This document shows, in pieces, positions 54,126 to 63,717 of a stretch of 64,000 nucleotides of DNA. Source of the stretch: CAVPDA01 sp963702495 (GTDB lineage: Bacteria; Pseudomonadota; Gammaproteobacteria; Burkholderiales; Rhodocyclaceae); contig CAVPDA010000021.1 of NCBI GenBank assembly GCA_963702495.1, positions 6,149 through 70,148 on the forward strand, written 5' to 3'. Every line of letters starts with the position of its first letter. Position 1 is the stretch's first letter. A program made the position numbers and the translations under genes. The notes below the pieces were generated by a model. It was not told the DNA's origin and did no database searches. It saw only the letters and a program-made list of their open reading frames with translations.

Positions 54126-54821
54126 CTAGCCCTGCGACCGGCTGCTGGCCGGGGGGCGAAGGCGCAGGCCGATTCGGCTCGCGGTGAGCACGGCCTGAGT
54201 GCGGTTGCTGGCGTTCAGCGCCTTGAGGATGGCGGTGACGTGGATCTTCACGGTGCCCTCGGCCAGATTGAGCGCGCGGCAGATGAGCTTGTTCGGCTTG
54301 CCCTGCAACATCAGTTCCAGCACGTCCACCTGGCGCTCGGTCAGACCCAGATCCGAGGGCGTGACCGGGGCCGCGGCGCCCGGCCGCGCCGGCCGCAGGC
54401 TGCCCTGGCTCGGCGGCGCATCGGCGGAGGGCAAAGCCTGCGGCGGCACATAGACGCCGCCGGCCAGAACCAGGCGCAAGGCGTTGATCATCAGATCCTT
54501 GGACGAGGTCTTGGGGATGAACCCCATGGCCCCGGCGTCGAGCGCCCCGAGCACCAGTTCGTGTTCGTCGTGCGCCGATACGACCACGACCGGAACGGCG
54601 GGGAAGCGGCTGCGGAACAGTTCGAGGGCCGACAGGTCACTGCTGCCGGGGAGCGAAAGGTCGAGCAGGATGAGATCGAGGTCGGGGTGGCGGTCGGCCA
54701 ATCCGATCCCTGCGGGGCAGTCTTCCGCTTCCAGCAGATCGAGGCTGCCGTCGAGGTCGGCCAGTATGTGGCGCAATGCCTCCCGGATCAGCGGGTGATC
54801 GTTGACCACCAGGATTTTCAT
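54126..54821 (-). CDS. LuxR/NarL-family response regulator
   Basis: A 231-residue regulator with an N-terminal receiver and C-terminal LuxR helix-turn-helix. The receiver phospho-acceptor is Asp54 (LILLDLSLPG); the acidic pair is reduced to VVNDH. The DNA-binding domain reads GLTERQVDVLELMLQGKPNK and LAEGTVKIHVTAILKALN. ATG 54821 follows GGGAGAAG. It begins the minus-strand unit with the radical SAM protein and hybrid kinase. Confidence 0.92.
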   Translation of the reverse strand: MKILVVNDHPLIREALRHILADLDGSLDLLEAEDCPAGIGLADRHPDLDLILLDLSLPGSSDLSALELFRSRFPAVPVVVVSAHDEHELVLGALDAGAMGFIPKTSSKDLMINALRLVLAGGVYVPPQALPSADAPPSQGSLRPARPGAAAPVTPSDLGLTERQVDVLELMLQGKPNKLICRALNLAEGTVKIHVTAILKALNASNRTQAVLTASRIGLRLRPPASSRSQG

Positions 54822-55129
54822 TCTTCTCCCCCAGCTGCGCGATGTCGGCCCGCTCCTGTCCACCCGGGCCAGTGTCGGAGTATAGCCGATCCCGGCGGCA
54901 GGGCCGTCGCCTTGGGGCCGAAAACTCGGGGGCTGTGAGTGCATGCGAACTCCGGCGAATGCAGGTTGGGAAGACGCAGCATACCGATGCCCGCGGCATT
55001 GGCCCATATGACTTTGGTGCTAGCCAAAAGTCCTATCGGCGCGGCGCGGCGGCGTGATACATTTGGGCACAAGCCCTCTATCGCGTGGGACAAGAAACGC
55101 CGGCCCGGGGCCGGCAACCGGGGAGGTCC
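54822..55129. promoter_or_regulatory. 308-base divergent region between two LuxR-type regulators
   Basis: Contains the promoters of two outward-facing response regulator operons. No clear -35/-10 pair or inverted repeat could be assigned with confidence. No coding potential beyond overlapping frames was seen. Confidence 0.35.
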
Positions 55130-55774
55130 GTGGGCAAGCTCCTGGTGGTCGAAGACCATGCCTTGGTGCGCGAAGGCCTGGTCGCCGCGCTGCGGCGCTT
55201 CCGCCGCGGCGCAGAGGTGTTCGAAGCCAAGGATGCGGAACTTGCCGTCCTCTGGCTGGACGAAAATCCGGATGTCGATCTCGTCCTGCTCGATCTGATG
55301 TTGCCGGGCATGGACGGGTTTTCCTTCCTCGGTGTCCTGCGCAAGCGTTTTGCGCAAGTTCCGGTTCTGGTCGTTTCCGGTCTCGATGACCAGGCGACGA
55401 TCCGGCGCGTCGCCCGGCTCGGGGCGGCGGGATTCGTTCCCAAGTCGTGCAGTGGCGAGGAAATGCTGGCGGCGGTCCGCGTCGTCCTGGAAGGCGGCGA
55501 GTACTTTCCGGAGCCGCCGCCGGCCGTCGGCAGAGGCGTGTCGCGCAAAGGGGGAAGCGAATCCGACGTGGCGCAGGAATTCGGGCTGACGGCGGGTCAG
55601 GCGCGCGTGCTAGATCTGCTCGCCGCCGGCAAGTCGAACCGCGAGATTGCCGAATTGCTGCACCTGACCGAGGGGACGGTGAAGATTCATCTGTCGGCCA
55701 TCTATCGGGCGCTCAACGTCAGCAGCCGCGCCCAGGCCCTGGTGGCGGTCGCCCGGCACGGCCGGCATCTCTAG
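55130..55774 (+). CDS. LuxR/NarL-family response regulator
   Basis: A 214-residue receiver-LuxR protein, paralogous to the divergent neighbour. Phospho-acceptor Asp55 lies in LVLLDLMLPGMDG and the acidic pair is VVEDH. The helix-turn-helix reads GLTAGQARVLDLLAAGKSN and LTEGTVKIHLSAIYRALN. The start is a GTG at 55130 with GGGAGG immediately upstream; spacing is short. Its C-terminus overlaps the stop of the convergent ParA-like gene by 4 bases. The cognate kinase may be the hybrid kinase at 50642-52465 or one elsewhere. Confidence 0.9.
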   Translation: MGKLLVVEDHALVREGLVAALRRFRRGAEVFEAKDAELAVLWLDENPDVDLVLLDLMLPGMDGFSFLGVLRKRFAQVPVLVVSGLDDQATIRRVARLGAAGFVPKSCSGEEMLAAVRVVLEGGEYFPEPPPAVGRGVSRKGGSESDVAQEFGLTAGQARVLDLLAAGKSNREIAELLHLTEGTVKIHLSAIYRALNVSSRAQALVAVARHGRHL

Positions 55775-56475
55775 CCCATCGGGACGGTGTCGGCGCCGCG
55801 CTGCGCACAGGCTTGGTCCGCCGCGCGCGAGCCCTCCGGCGCACCGTCCGGTTCTTCCAGCGGTTCCTCGTACGTCACGCGCAGCAGGTCCAGCACCTGG
55901 CCGGCGACACGGCGGCAGGCGTTGGCCAGCGGCGTCGGCAGGGGGTTCGGTAACTGCCGCTGCAGCAGCAGTTTGGTGGCGGAAAGGCTGGTCACCGGAT
56001 CGAGCAGGCGGTCCGTGTAGTCCGCCATCGACTGGTTGATCGTCTTGCGTGCCGCGTCGCGCTGCCAGGGGTTGGTCGGCCATTGCGCGGGGAGGGCGTA
56101 GGCGCGCGGGAACGCGTCGAGGTCGCGACGCACGGTGCGGATGTCCTCGTGCGAATCGCGAAACGGCAGCAGCACGAGATCGGCGATGCCGTACAGCTTG
56201 CGGTCCATGTCGCCGCGGTTGGCGCCGCCGTCCATCACGCCCATCCAGCCCTTCAATTCGTGGATCTTGTCGACCACTTTTTCCAGCGCTTCGCGCGAGC
56301 GCGCGTCGGCGATCAGGTAGCGGCGGCCTGCGGGATCGAGCGGGTCGCGTCCGACATCGGTAAGCACGCACACCGACCGTTGCCCGAGCAGTCCGAGGCC
56401 CTGGCACAGCATATGGGAAACCGTGGTCTTGCCGGTGCCGCCCTTGTTGCCGATGATGCAGACGATCTGTGCCAT
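55771..56475 (-). CDS. ParA/MinD-like ATPase
   Basis: A 234-residue ATPase with a deviant Walker A KGGTGKTT at residues 11-18, the ParA/MinD hallmark. The GVMDGGANRGD region is where Walker A' normally reads DxPP. The second half lacks the usual ParA DNA-binding residues, and no parB or parS-like sequence is nearby, so it is an orphan family member. Such proteins position chemoreceptors, carboxysomes or other cargo. AAGGAA precedes the ATG. It precedes a small membrane-type protein gene on the same strand. Confidence 0.82.
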   Translation of the reverse strand: MAQIVCIIGNKGGTGKTTVSHMLCQGLGLLGQRSVCVLTDVGRDPLDPAGRRYLIADARSREALEKVVDKIHELKGWMGVMDGGANRGDMDRKLYGIADLVLLPFRDSHEDIRTVRRDLDAFPRAYALPAQWPTNPWQRDAARKTINQSMADYTDRLLDPVTSLSATKLLLQRQLPNPLPTPLANACRRVAGQVLDLLRVTYEEPLEEPDGAPEGSRAADQACAQRGADTVPMG

Positions 56476-56571
56476 GTCGCGTTCCTTCCCTGCGTCACAT
56501 TATTCGGGTGGCGCGGACCGGGCAAAGGGGCGAACAGACCGGGGAATGCCGCGCAATTCGCCGGCGGTGGG

Positions 56572-56796
56572 CTACATGCGGTAGCAGTAGAGCCGGGCGG
56601 CGCCGCGGCCGGGGATGTGGACCCCACTGGTCGGCTGGGTGTGCGGCACCGCAAGACTCGTGCTGACCAGCAGGGCGCCCTGGTCCAGAGCGAAAGGCGG
56701 TGGTTCGATGGCAATCGGGGCGAGCCACGCGGCGCCCAAGCCCGCTGCAGCCAGACCCAGGAATTGCGACAGCCGCGCCTTTACGACCGGCGACAT
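56572..56796 (-). CDS. Small predicted membrane protein, hypothetical
   Basis: A 74-residue frame with one hydrophobic stretch (about 11-29, FLGLAAAGLGAAWLAPIAI) and no recognised family. No strong ribosome binding site is visible. It lies between the indolepyruvate oxidoreductase gene, which ends 61 bases upstream of its start on the same strand, and the ParA-like gene. It may be real because the alternative frames here are poorer, but support is thin. Confidence 0.4.
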   Translation of the reverse strand: MSPVVKARLSQFLGLAAAGLGAAWLAPIAIEPPPFALDQGALLVSTSLAVPHTQPTSGVHIPGRGAARLYCYRM

Positions 56797-56857
56797 GGCG
56801 GCGTCCCGGTGCCAGCGGTGGCGGTGGCATGGCGCCTCGCCTGCACCGTGGATCCGC

Positions 56858-59800
56858 TCATGCAGGGACCACCCCGGCGTCCGGGGCGGTGAGCCGCTCG
56901 TGCAGTTCCTCGCGCCGCCGGCGCGCCGCCTCGATACTCCTGGCCTTGACATGGCCGTAACCGCGGATCTGTTCCGGCAGCGAGGCCAGTTCGACGGCTG
57001 TGTCCAGCGTCTCGGCGCTCAGGTTGGCGAGGATGGTCGCGATGTCGGCGCGGTATTCGCCGATGAGCCTCCGCTCCGCGCCCCGTTCCGGGTTGTAGGC
57101 GAAGACGTCAAGAAAGGTGCCGCGCAGGAACTTGAGCCGCGCCAGCATGCGCAAACGCCGCATCATGGCAGGTCCGTACGTCCGCTTCTGCGGCTCCCCG
57201 CTGAGAGGGTCGCGCTTGGCGGTGAGCGGCGGCGCGAGGTGGAAGTTGAGGCTGAATTCGCCCTCGAAGCTGGCGTTGATCGTCTCCATGAACGCCGGGT
57301 CGGCGTAGAGGCGCGCCACCTCGTACTCGTCCTTGTAGGCCATTAGCTTGAAGTAGCAGCGCGCCACCGCTTCCGCCAGGCGCGTCGATCCGAGCGGTGC
57401 CTCGGCTGCACGCGCCTGCTGCACCAGCTTGCGGTAGCGCCGGGCGTAGCGACGGTTCTGGTAGCCCACGAGGAAGTCGGAGCGGCGCTGGATGATCTCG
57501 TCCAGCGTCTGTGCTGCCGCTGCCCGCGACGGCGACGGCGCCGGCGCGGCAAAGCGCTGCACTGCGGCCGGGTCGTGCGCGGCGCGGCGGCCCCAGAGGA
57601 AGGCCGTCCGATTCATGTCTACCGCGACACCATTCAATTCGATCGCCCGCTCCAGCGCCTCCTGCGATACCGGCACCTGCCCCTTCTGCCAGGCGTAGCC
57701 GAGGAGGAACAGGTTGGTGGAGATGGCATCCCCCATGAGCGCCATCGCCAGCGCCGTGGCGTTGACGAAATCCACGCCGTCGGCGCCTGTCGCCTCGGCA
57801 ATCGAGTGCTGCATCGCGGCCAGGGGAAACTGCCAGTCGGGATTGCGCGTGAAGTCGGCGGTCGGCGTCTCGGCGCAATTGACCACGGCGCGGGTGAGGC
57901 CGGAGCGCATGCGCGAAACGGCTTCTGCCGCGGCGGAGACGACGAGGTCGCCGCCAATGACGCAGCGCGCCTCGCCGGCGGCGATGCGCACGGCATGGAT
58001 GTCCTGCGGCCGGTCGCAGATGCGCAGGTGCGAGAACACGGCGCCGCCCTTCTGTGCCAGCCCGGTCATGTCGAGCGTGGTGACACCCTTGCCGTCGAGG
58101 TGGGCGGCCATGCCGACCAGCGCGCCGATGGTGACGACGCCGCTGCCGCCGATGCCGGTGACGAGAATGCCGTAGGGCTGCCGGGTGTCGGGCAGCAGCG
58201 GCAGCGGCAGCTCACCGAAGCCGGCCTCGTCGCGCTCCGGCGCCTTGCCCTTGCGCAGCCGCCCGCCCTCGATGGTGACGAACGAGGGGCAGAAGCCTTT
58301 GAGGCAGGAGAAATCCTTGTTGCAGGCCGACTGGTCGATGGCGCGCTTGCGCCCGAACTCGGTTTCGACCGGCACCACCGCCAGGCAATTGGACTTCACG
58401 CCGCAGTCGCCGCAGCCTTCGCATACCAACTCGTGGATGAACACGCGCCGCGCCGGATCGGGGAAGGTGCCGCGCTTGCGCCGGCGGCGTTTCTCCGCGG
58501 CGCAGGTCTGATCGTAGATGAGGGCGGAGACGCCGGGATACTCCCGCAGCCCGCGCTGCACCCGGTCCAATTCGTCGCGGTGCCGCACCGGGACGCCCGG
58601 CGCGAGGTCCGTCACCGTCGCGTACTTCTCGGTGTCGTCGGTCACCACGACCATCTTCTGCACGCCTTCCGCGGCCAGTTGGCGCGTGATCATCGAGACC
58701 GTGAGCTCTCCGTCCACCGGCTGGCCGCCGGTCATCGCCACGGCGTCGTTGTACAGGATCTTGTACGTGATGGCGACCTGGGCCGCCACCGCTTGGCGGA
58801 TCGCCAGCAGGCCGGAATGGAAATAGGTGCCGTCACCCAGGTTGGCGAAGACGTGGCGCGTCTCGGTGAACGGCGCCTGGCCGACCCAGGCCACGCCTTC
58901 GCCGCCCATGTGGCTGAAGGTCGCGGTGGCGCGGTCCATCCAGATCGCCATGTAATGACAGCCGATGCCGGCCAGGGCGCGGGACCCTTCGGGCACCCGG
59001 GTGGAGGTGTTGTGCGGGCAGCCGGGACAGAAGTACGGGCTGCGCTGAATCGCGATGGCCGGCTGCGCCAGCGCCTTCTCCTTGGTCTCGAGAAACGCGA
59101 GCCGCTCGCGCATCTGCGGCGAGGTGAAGAAGCGGCTGATGCGCGCGGCGATGGCGCGGGCGATGATGGCCGGCGTCAGCTCGTGGGCGGCCGGCAGCAG
59201 CCAGTCGCTGTGGGGCAGGGACCATTCCCCTTTTTCGTCGAACTTGCCGATGACGCGCGGCCGCACGTCCTCGCGCCAGTTGTAGAGCTCCTCCTTGAGC
59301 TGGTATTCGATGGACTGGCGTTTCTCTTCCACCACCAGGATCTCCTCCAGCCCTTCGGCGAAGCTGCGCACGCCCTCGGCTTCCAGCGGCCACGTCATGC
59401 CCACCTTGTAGAGGCGGATGCCGATCTCGGCGGCGAGACGTTCGTCGATGCCCAGGTCGTCCAGCGCCTGGCGCACGTCGAGGTAGGCCTTGCCGGCGGT
59501 GATGATGCCGAGGCGCGCCGGCGTGCCCGCATCACGCGAATCGATGACGATGCGATTGAGCCGGTTGGCGCGGCAGTAGGCGAGGGCGGCGTAGAGCTTG
59601 TGGTGCAGCAGCCGCTCCTCCTGCACCAGGGGCGGGTCGGGCCAGCGGATGTTGAGGCCGCCGGGCGGCAACTGGAAATCCTCGGGCAGGACGATCTGCA
59701 CCCGCTGCGGATCGATATCCACCGAGGCGGAGGACTCGACCGTGTCGGCGACCGCCTTGAAGGCGGTCCAGCACCCGGAATAGCGCGACAGGGCCCAGCC

Positions 59801-60355
59801 GTGGATGCCGAGGTCGAGGTACTCCTGTACCCCCGACGGCGCCAGCAGCGGCATCATCACGGCCTTGAAGATGTGGTCGGTCTGATGGGGCAGGGTGGAG
59901 GAGCGCGCAGCGTGGTCGTCGCCCGCCACCACCAGCACGCCGCCGTGCCGGCTGGTGCCGGCGGCATTGGCATGGCGGAACACGTCGCCGCAGCGGTCCA
60001 CTCCCGGTCCCTTGCCGTACCACATGGCGAACACGCCGTCGTAGCGGGCACCGGGAAAGAGGTTGACCTGCTGCGTGCCCCAGACAGCGGTGGCGGCGAG
60101 GTCTTCGTTGACGCCGGGCTGAAAAAGGATGTGATGCCGGGTCAGGTGCGGTTTGGCCTTCCACAGGGTCTGGTCGAGCCCGCCCAGGGGCGATCCGCGG
60201 TAGCCGGAGATGAAGCCCGCGGTGTTCAGCCCGGCGGCCTGGTCGCGCTGGCGCTGCAGCATGGGCAGTCGTGCCAGCGCCTGAACGCCGCTGAGGAAGA
60301 CGCGCCCCGATTCCTGCGTGTACTTGTCGTCGAGTCGGATGTCGTCACGCTTCAT
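56858..60355 (-). CDS. Fused indolepyruvate:ferredoxin oxidoreductase family protein (IorA-IorB type)
   Basis: A 1165-residue single-chain 2-oxoacid:ferredoxin oxidoreductase of the bacterial indolepyruvate type, which oxidatively decarboxylates aryl-pyruvates to aryl-acyl-CoA with a ferredoxin-like acceptor. Order: N-terminal pyrimidine-binding domain; thiamine diphosphate domain with FANLGDGTYFHSG; an iron-sulfur region with CEGCGDCGVKSNC plus further cysteines; and a C-terminal gamma-type domain (GIGGSGVVTIGALVG). Fused forms of about 1150-1200 residues are common in proteobacteria. ATG 60355 follows GGAG. It would feed aromatic amino acid breakdown into the phenylacetate-type acids that the PaaK-like ligase family activates. 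Confidence 0.92.
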   Translation of the reverse strand: MKRDDIRLDDKYTQESGRVFLSGVQALARLPMLQRQRDQAAGLNTAGFISGYRGSPLGGLDQTLWKAKPHLTRHHILFQPGVNEDLAATAVWGTQQVNLFPGARYDGVFAMWYGKGPGVDRCGDVFRHANAAGTSRHGGVLVVAGDDHAARSSTLPHQTDHIFKAVMMPLLAPSGVQEYLDLGIHGWALSRYSGCWTAFKAVADTVESSASVDIDPQRVQIVLPEDFQLPPGGLNIRWPDPPLVQEERLLHHKLYAALAYCRANRLNRIVIDSRDAGTPARLGIITAGKAYLDVRQALDDLGIDERLAAEIGIRLYKVGMTWPLEAEGVRSFAEGLEEILVVEEKRQSIEYQLKEELYNWREDVRPRVIGKFDEKGEWSLPHSDWLLPAAHELTPAIIARAIAARISRFFTSPQMRERLAFLETKEKALAQPAIAIQRSPYFCPGCPHNTSTRVPEGSRALAGIGCHYMAIWMDRATATFSHMGGEGVAWVGQAPFTETRHVFANLGDGTYFHSGLLAIRQAVAAQVAITYKILYNDAVAMTGGQPVDGELTVSMITRQLAAEGVQKMVVVTDDTEKYATVTDLAPGVPVRHRDELDRVQRGLREYPGVSALIYDQTCAAEKRRRRKRGTFPDPARRVFIHELVCEGCGDCGVKSNCLAVVPVETEFGRKRAIDQSACNKDFSCLKGFCPSFVTIEGGRLRKGKAPERDEAGFGELPLPLLPDTRQPYGILVTGIGGSGVVTIGALVGMAAHLDGKGVTTLDMTGLAQKGGAVFSHLRICDRPQDIHAVRIAAGEARCVIGGDLVVSAAAEAVSRMRSGLTRAVVNCAETPTADFTRNPDWQFPLAAMQHSIAEATGADGVDFVNATALAMALMGDAISTNLFLLGYAWQKGQVPVSQEALERAIELNGVAVDMNRTAFLWGRRAAHDPAAVQRFAAPAPSPSRAAAAQTLDEIIQRRSDFLVGYQNRRYARRYRKLVQQARAAEAPLGSTRLAEAVARCYFKLMAYKDEYEVARLYADPAFMETINASFEGEFSLNFHLAPPLTAKRDPLSGEPQKRTYGPAMMRRLRMLARLKFLRGTFLDVFAYNPERGAERRLIGEYRADIATILANLSAETLDTAVELASLPEQIRGYGHVKARSIEAARRRREELHERLTAPDAGVVPA

Positions 60356-60918
60356 GGCTAGCTCCGGACATGCCGCGCAGGGAGATGTGTCGAGCGGCGC
60401 GAAGCGCGGCCGGTCAATTGTATTGGATTTGCGACAGCCCCAGAGGTTGCCCGCAGCGTACGCGCAGGGCGGCGCCCTGCGCCATGGCGCGCGGCGCGCC
60501 GTTGCCGCGAGGTGCATGCGCGCCGGGACCTGCCCGGCAGCTGAAAATTATGCGGACATGGCGGCGCGGCATGAATGTAGAATGGCCGTCTCGAGGTCTG
60601 CGCCAGGCCTGCTCGGGATGATCCCTGCGCCTGTCGGCACGCTTGGCTGTCTGGTTTCGACGACAGCTGCATTGCGCGTTGAAACATGGACTTGTCGTTG
60701 CGCGCGGCGGAACCTGTCGCCGGGAGACGACAGTTTTCATGGCGGCGGCGGCCGGATTTCCACCGATTTCGGCAGTTGTCCATGCAGCTGGTTGATTCAT
60801 TGGAAGACTTCGTTTTCGGCACAGGTGTTGCAAGCGGGTCGTACTGATCGGCGCCCCGCGTTTTTCGTCGCGGCATCCTCGGTCGAGAAGTCAGCTATCC
60901 ATCGCATTAGGAGAAAAC
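60356..60918. other. 563-base gap upstream of bactofilin gene
   Basis: No credible gene was found between the divergent oxidoreductase and bactofilin genes. Frames here are short and arginine-rich. It should carry both promoters, but no confident element was identified. Confidence 0.4.
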
Positions 60919-61536
60919 ATGCTCAACAGCAAGGACGGGTTCTTCGGGAAACGCGACGAAAAGGTTCGGAAGGAGGTCGGCAATGTTTATGGCATGACTT
61001 CTTCTTCCTCTTCGACTTCGACCTCCTCCACGCCAGCCATGACCACGACTCCCACTTCCTCATCGTCCGCTTCCAGCACCCCTGCCTCCGATGCGGCCAA
61101 GGCCAGGACCGAATCCACCGCCGCCCGTGCCGACGAAGGCAAGGGCAACAAGCTCATCGTCGGCCCGGACATCAAGCTCAAGGGCGAGATCAACGACTGC
61201 GACACCATCATCGTCGAAGGCCGCATCGAAGCGACCACCGACAGTCGCGTGCTGCAGATCTCCGAGAGCGGTTCCTTCACCGGCACCGTCGGCATCGACG
61301 TGGCGGAGATCCGCGGCCGCTTCCAGGGCGAACTCACTGCCCGCCAGAAGCTGGTGATCTATTCGACCGGCAGCGTCTCGGGCAAGATCCGCTACGGCAA
61401 GATCGTGATCGAGGAGGGCGGCGAACTGAACGGCGATGTCAGCTCGCTGGCGGCCGCGAAGTCCGACTCCAAGGGCGACTACTGGCAGGAGCAGGAGAAG
61501 GCCAAGGCGGCCGGCGGCAAGGCCGCGTCCGCGTAA
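60919..61536 (+). CDS. Bactofilin (polymer-forming cytoskeletal protein)
   Basis: A 205-residue bactofilin, a non-nucleotide cytoskeletal filament protein that forms a right-handed beta-helix. The core domain (about 75-180) has GPDIKLKGEINDCDTIIVEG and SGSFTGTVGIDVAEIRGRF. The N-terminal tail has an unusually long serine/threonine-rich stretch (about 28-60), probably disordered. The C-terminus is rich in lysine and alanine. GGAGAAAAC precedes the ATG. It often localises cell-wall hydrolases; an M23 peptidase exists elsewhere in this window but not adjacent. Confidence 0.9.
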   Translation: MLNSKDGFFGKRDEKVRKEVGNVYGMTSSSSSTSTSSTPAMTTTPTSSSSASSTPASDAAKARTESTAARADEGKGNKLIVGPDIKLKGEINDCDTIIVEGRIEATTDSRVLQISESGSFTGTVGIDVAEIRGRFQGELTARQKLVIYSTGSVSGKIRYGKIVIEEGGELNGDVSSLAAAKSDSKGDYWQEQEKAKAAGGKAASA

Positions 61537-61575
61537 CGTCGCGTCCTAGGCGCACCAGGGTGTCGTGCCGCCCCG

Positions 61576-62976
61576 TCAGCTGGGCGGCAATACCTTTCCT
61601 GGGTTGAGCAGGTCGTCGGGATCGAGGCACTGCTTCAGCGCCCGCATCACCTCCAGCGCCTCGCCGTGCTCCGCGGCGAGGTATTTCTGCTTGCCCAGGC
61701 CGACGCCGTGCTCCCCTGTGCAGGTGCCTTCCATCTGCAGGGCGCGGGTGACGATCTTGTCGTTCAGCGCCTGGGCCGCCGCCATCTCCTGCGGCTTGTC
61801 CGGGTCCGCCAGCACGGCGAGGTGGAAGTTACCGTCCCCGACATGGCCCAGCAGGGGCGCGGTCAAGCCGCTGGCGGCCACATCTTCCAGCGCGGCGCGG
61901 ATGCATTGCGCCAGGCGCGAGATCGGCACGCAGACGTCGGTGGTCACCGAGCGCGAGCCGGGTCGCAGGGCGAGGCAGGCGAAATAGGCATCATGGCGCG
62001 CCTGCCACAGCCGTGAGCGGTCTTCCGGCCGCGTCGCCCACTCGAAATCCAGGCCGCCGTGGGCGGCGGCAATGTCCTGTACCGCCCGCGCCTGCTCCTC
62101 CACGCTGCCGGGGCTGCCGTGAAACTCGAAGAACAGGGTGGGCGCCTCGCGCAGGCTCATCCTGCTATGGCGATTCACCGCGCGGATGGTGAGCGCATCC
62201 AGGATCTCGATGCGCGCCACCGGCACGCCGAGCTGTATGGTCTGGATCACGGTGTCAACCGCCTGGTCGACGGCGGGAAAGGCGCACACCGCGCTCGATA
62301 TCGCCTCCGGCAGCGGATAGAGGCGCACCGTGAGTTCAGTGATGATCCCCAGCGTGCCTTCCGAACCGATGAACAGCCGAGTCAGGTCGTAGCCGGCGGA
62401 GGATTTCCGTGCCCGCGTGCCAGTATGGATAATGCGCCCGTCGGCGAGCACGACAGTCGTCGCCAGGACGTTTTCGCGCATGGTGCCGTAGCGCACGGCG
62501 TTGGTCCCCGAAGCGCGGGTGGCGGCCATGCCGCCGAGGGTCGCGTCTGCGCCCGGGTCGATGGGAAAGAACAGGCCCGTTCCCTTTAGCGCCTCGTTCA
62601 GTTGCTTGCGCGTGACGCCGGCTTGGACCCGTGCGTCGAGGTCCTCCGCATGCACTTCGACTATCCGGTTCAACTGCGTCAGGTCGATGCAAACGCCGCC
62701 CCGGATCGCCAGTACCTGGCCTTCGACCGAGGTGCCGGCGCCGAAGGCGATCACCGGCGTGCCGTGGGCGTGGCACAGGCCGACGATCTCCGCCACCTCC
62801 GCCGTGCTCTGCGGGAAGACGACGGCATCGGGCGGCGCCGGCGCATGGGATGACTCGTCCCTGCCGTGATGGGCGCGCACCGCCTCGCCCAGCGCCAGGC
62901 GGTCACCGTAGCGCGCCGCCAGCGCCTCCAGCAGGGGCGGCGGCAGCGGGCGATGGCGGGGCCAGGGCGGGTTCAT
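61576..62976 (-). CDS. FAD-linked D-lactate dehydrogenase / glycolate oxidase-type enzyme
   Basis: A 466-residue flavoenzyme of the D-lactate dehydrogenase (cytochrome)/GlcD class. FAD-binding segments are FGAGTSVEGQVLAIRGGV and GATLGGMAATRASGTNAVRY. The C-terminal CTGEHGVGLGKQKYL is the class signature and GHVGDGNFHLAV precedes it. It oxidises a 2-hydroxy acid, probably D-lactate, passing electrons to a quinone or cytochrome. ATG 62976 is listed, but a GTG at 63003 overlapping the upstream nitroreductase gene is possible; neither has a good ribosome binding site. Confidence 0.88.
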   Translation of the reverse strand: MNPPWPRHRPLPPPLLEALAARYGDRLALGEAVRAHHGRDESSHAPAPPDAVVFPQSTAEVAEIVGLCHAHGTPVIAFGAGTSVEGQVLAIRGGVCIDLTQLNRIVEVHAEDLDARVQAGVTRKQLNEALKGTGLFFPIDPGADATLGGMAATRASGTNAVRYGTMRENVLATTVVLADGRIIHTGTRARKSSAGYDLTRLFIGSEGTLGIITELTVRLYPLPEAISSAVCAFPAVDQAVDTVIQTIQLGVPVARIEILDALTIRAVNRHSRMSLREAPTLFFEFHGSPGSVEEQARAVQDIAAAHGGLDFEWATRPEDRSRLWQARHDAYFACLALRPGSRSVTTDVCVPISRLAQCIRAALEDVAASGLTAPLLGHVGDGNFHLAVLADPDKPQEMAAAQALNDKIVTRALQMEGTCTGEHGVGLGKQKYLAAEHGEALEVMRALKQCLDPDDLLNPGKVLPPS

Positions 62977-62987
62977 GCCGACGGCCG

Positions 62988-63587
62988 TCAGACGATCGAG
63001 CACACCTCGCCAAACTCGAAGCGCGGGCTGCGCGGGAACAACTGCGCCGGGTCGCCGTAGCCCAGATTGCAGAGGAAATTCGACTTCACTTTGCCATCAG
63101 GGAAGAATTCCTTGTCCACCGCGGCGTTGTCGAAGCCCGACATGGGGCCGCAATCCAGCCCCAGCGCGCGCGCCGCCAGCATGAAGTACGCGCCCTGCAG
63201 GGTGCCGTTGCGAAAAGCGGTGATCGCAGCGACCTGAGCATTTTCGGGGCCGGCGAACCAGGAACGGGCTTCGGCGTGGGGGAACAGGCGCGGCAGTTGC
63301 TCGTAGAACTCGCTGTCGTTGCCCAGGACGGCAGTCACCGGAGCGGCCATCGTCTTCTCGCGGTTGCCTTCCATCAGGGTCGGCAGCAGGCGCTCCTTGG
63401 CCTGCCGCGACCTGACGAAAACGATGCGCATCGGGCTGCAGTTGGCGGAAGTCGGCGCCATGCGCGCGATCTCGTAGGCGCGCCGGAGCAGAGCGTCATC
63501 CACCGGCCGTTCGAACCAGAAGGAGTGGGTGCGGGCATTCAGGAACAACGTGTCCAGGGCGTTGGGGTCGATGAGGGGCTGGGTCAT
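62988..63587 (-). CDS. RutE-like nitroreductase family protein (malonic semialdehyde reductase)
   Basis: A 199-residue FMN-dependent nitroreductase of the RutE/HadB-like subgroup, which in Escherichia coli reduces malonic semialdehyde in uracil breakdown. Typical regions are RTHSFWFERPVDDALLRRAY, MAPTSANCSPMRIVFV, and LGLDCGPMSGFDNAAVDKEF. The C-terminus FEFGEVCSIV is family-like. It overlaps or abuts the lactate dehydrogenase-type gene and they probably form an operon. Other rut genes are absent, so the native substrate is unsure. Confidence 0.88.
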   Translation of the reverse strand: MTQPLIDPNALDTLFLNARTHSFWFERPVDDALLRRAYEIARMAPTSANCSPMRIVFVRSRQAKERLLPTLMEGNREKTMAAPVTAVLGNDSEFYEQLPRLFPHAEARSWFAGPENAQVAAITAFRNGTLQGAYFMLAARALGLDCGPMSGFDNAAVDKEFFPDGKVKSNFLCNLGYGDPAQLFPRSPRFEFGEVCSIV

Positions 63588-63717
63588 TTGCGTGTCATGG
63601 AATGGATTGGGTGGCGCGATTCTACGCCGGAACATGCGGCGCGAGCGCGGTGCGGAACGACCGCCGCAGCCCATCGCGCGGCGCCGTCGCGCCGGCGGCC
63701 TCGATGCCATCATCTGC

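Noticed and set aside
55771..56475. ParA-like gene as part of a chromosome or plasmid partition system
   Set aside because: No ParB gene or parS-like palindromes are nearby and the surroundings are chromosomal signalling genes.
57575..60361. Plus-strand 928-codon open frame
   Set aside because: Antisense to the indolepyruvate oxidoreductase-type gene; no conserved motifs.
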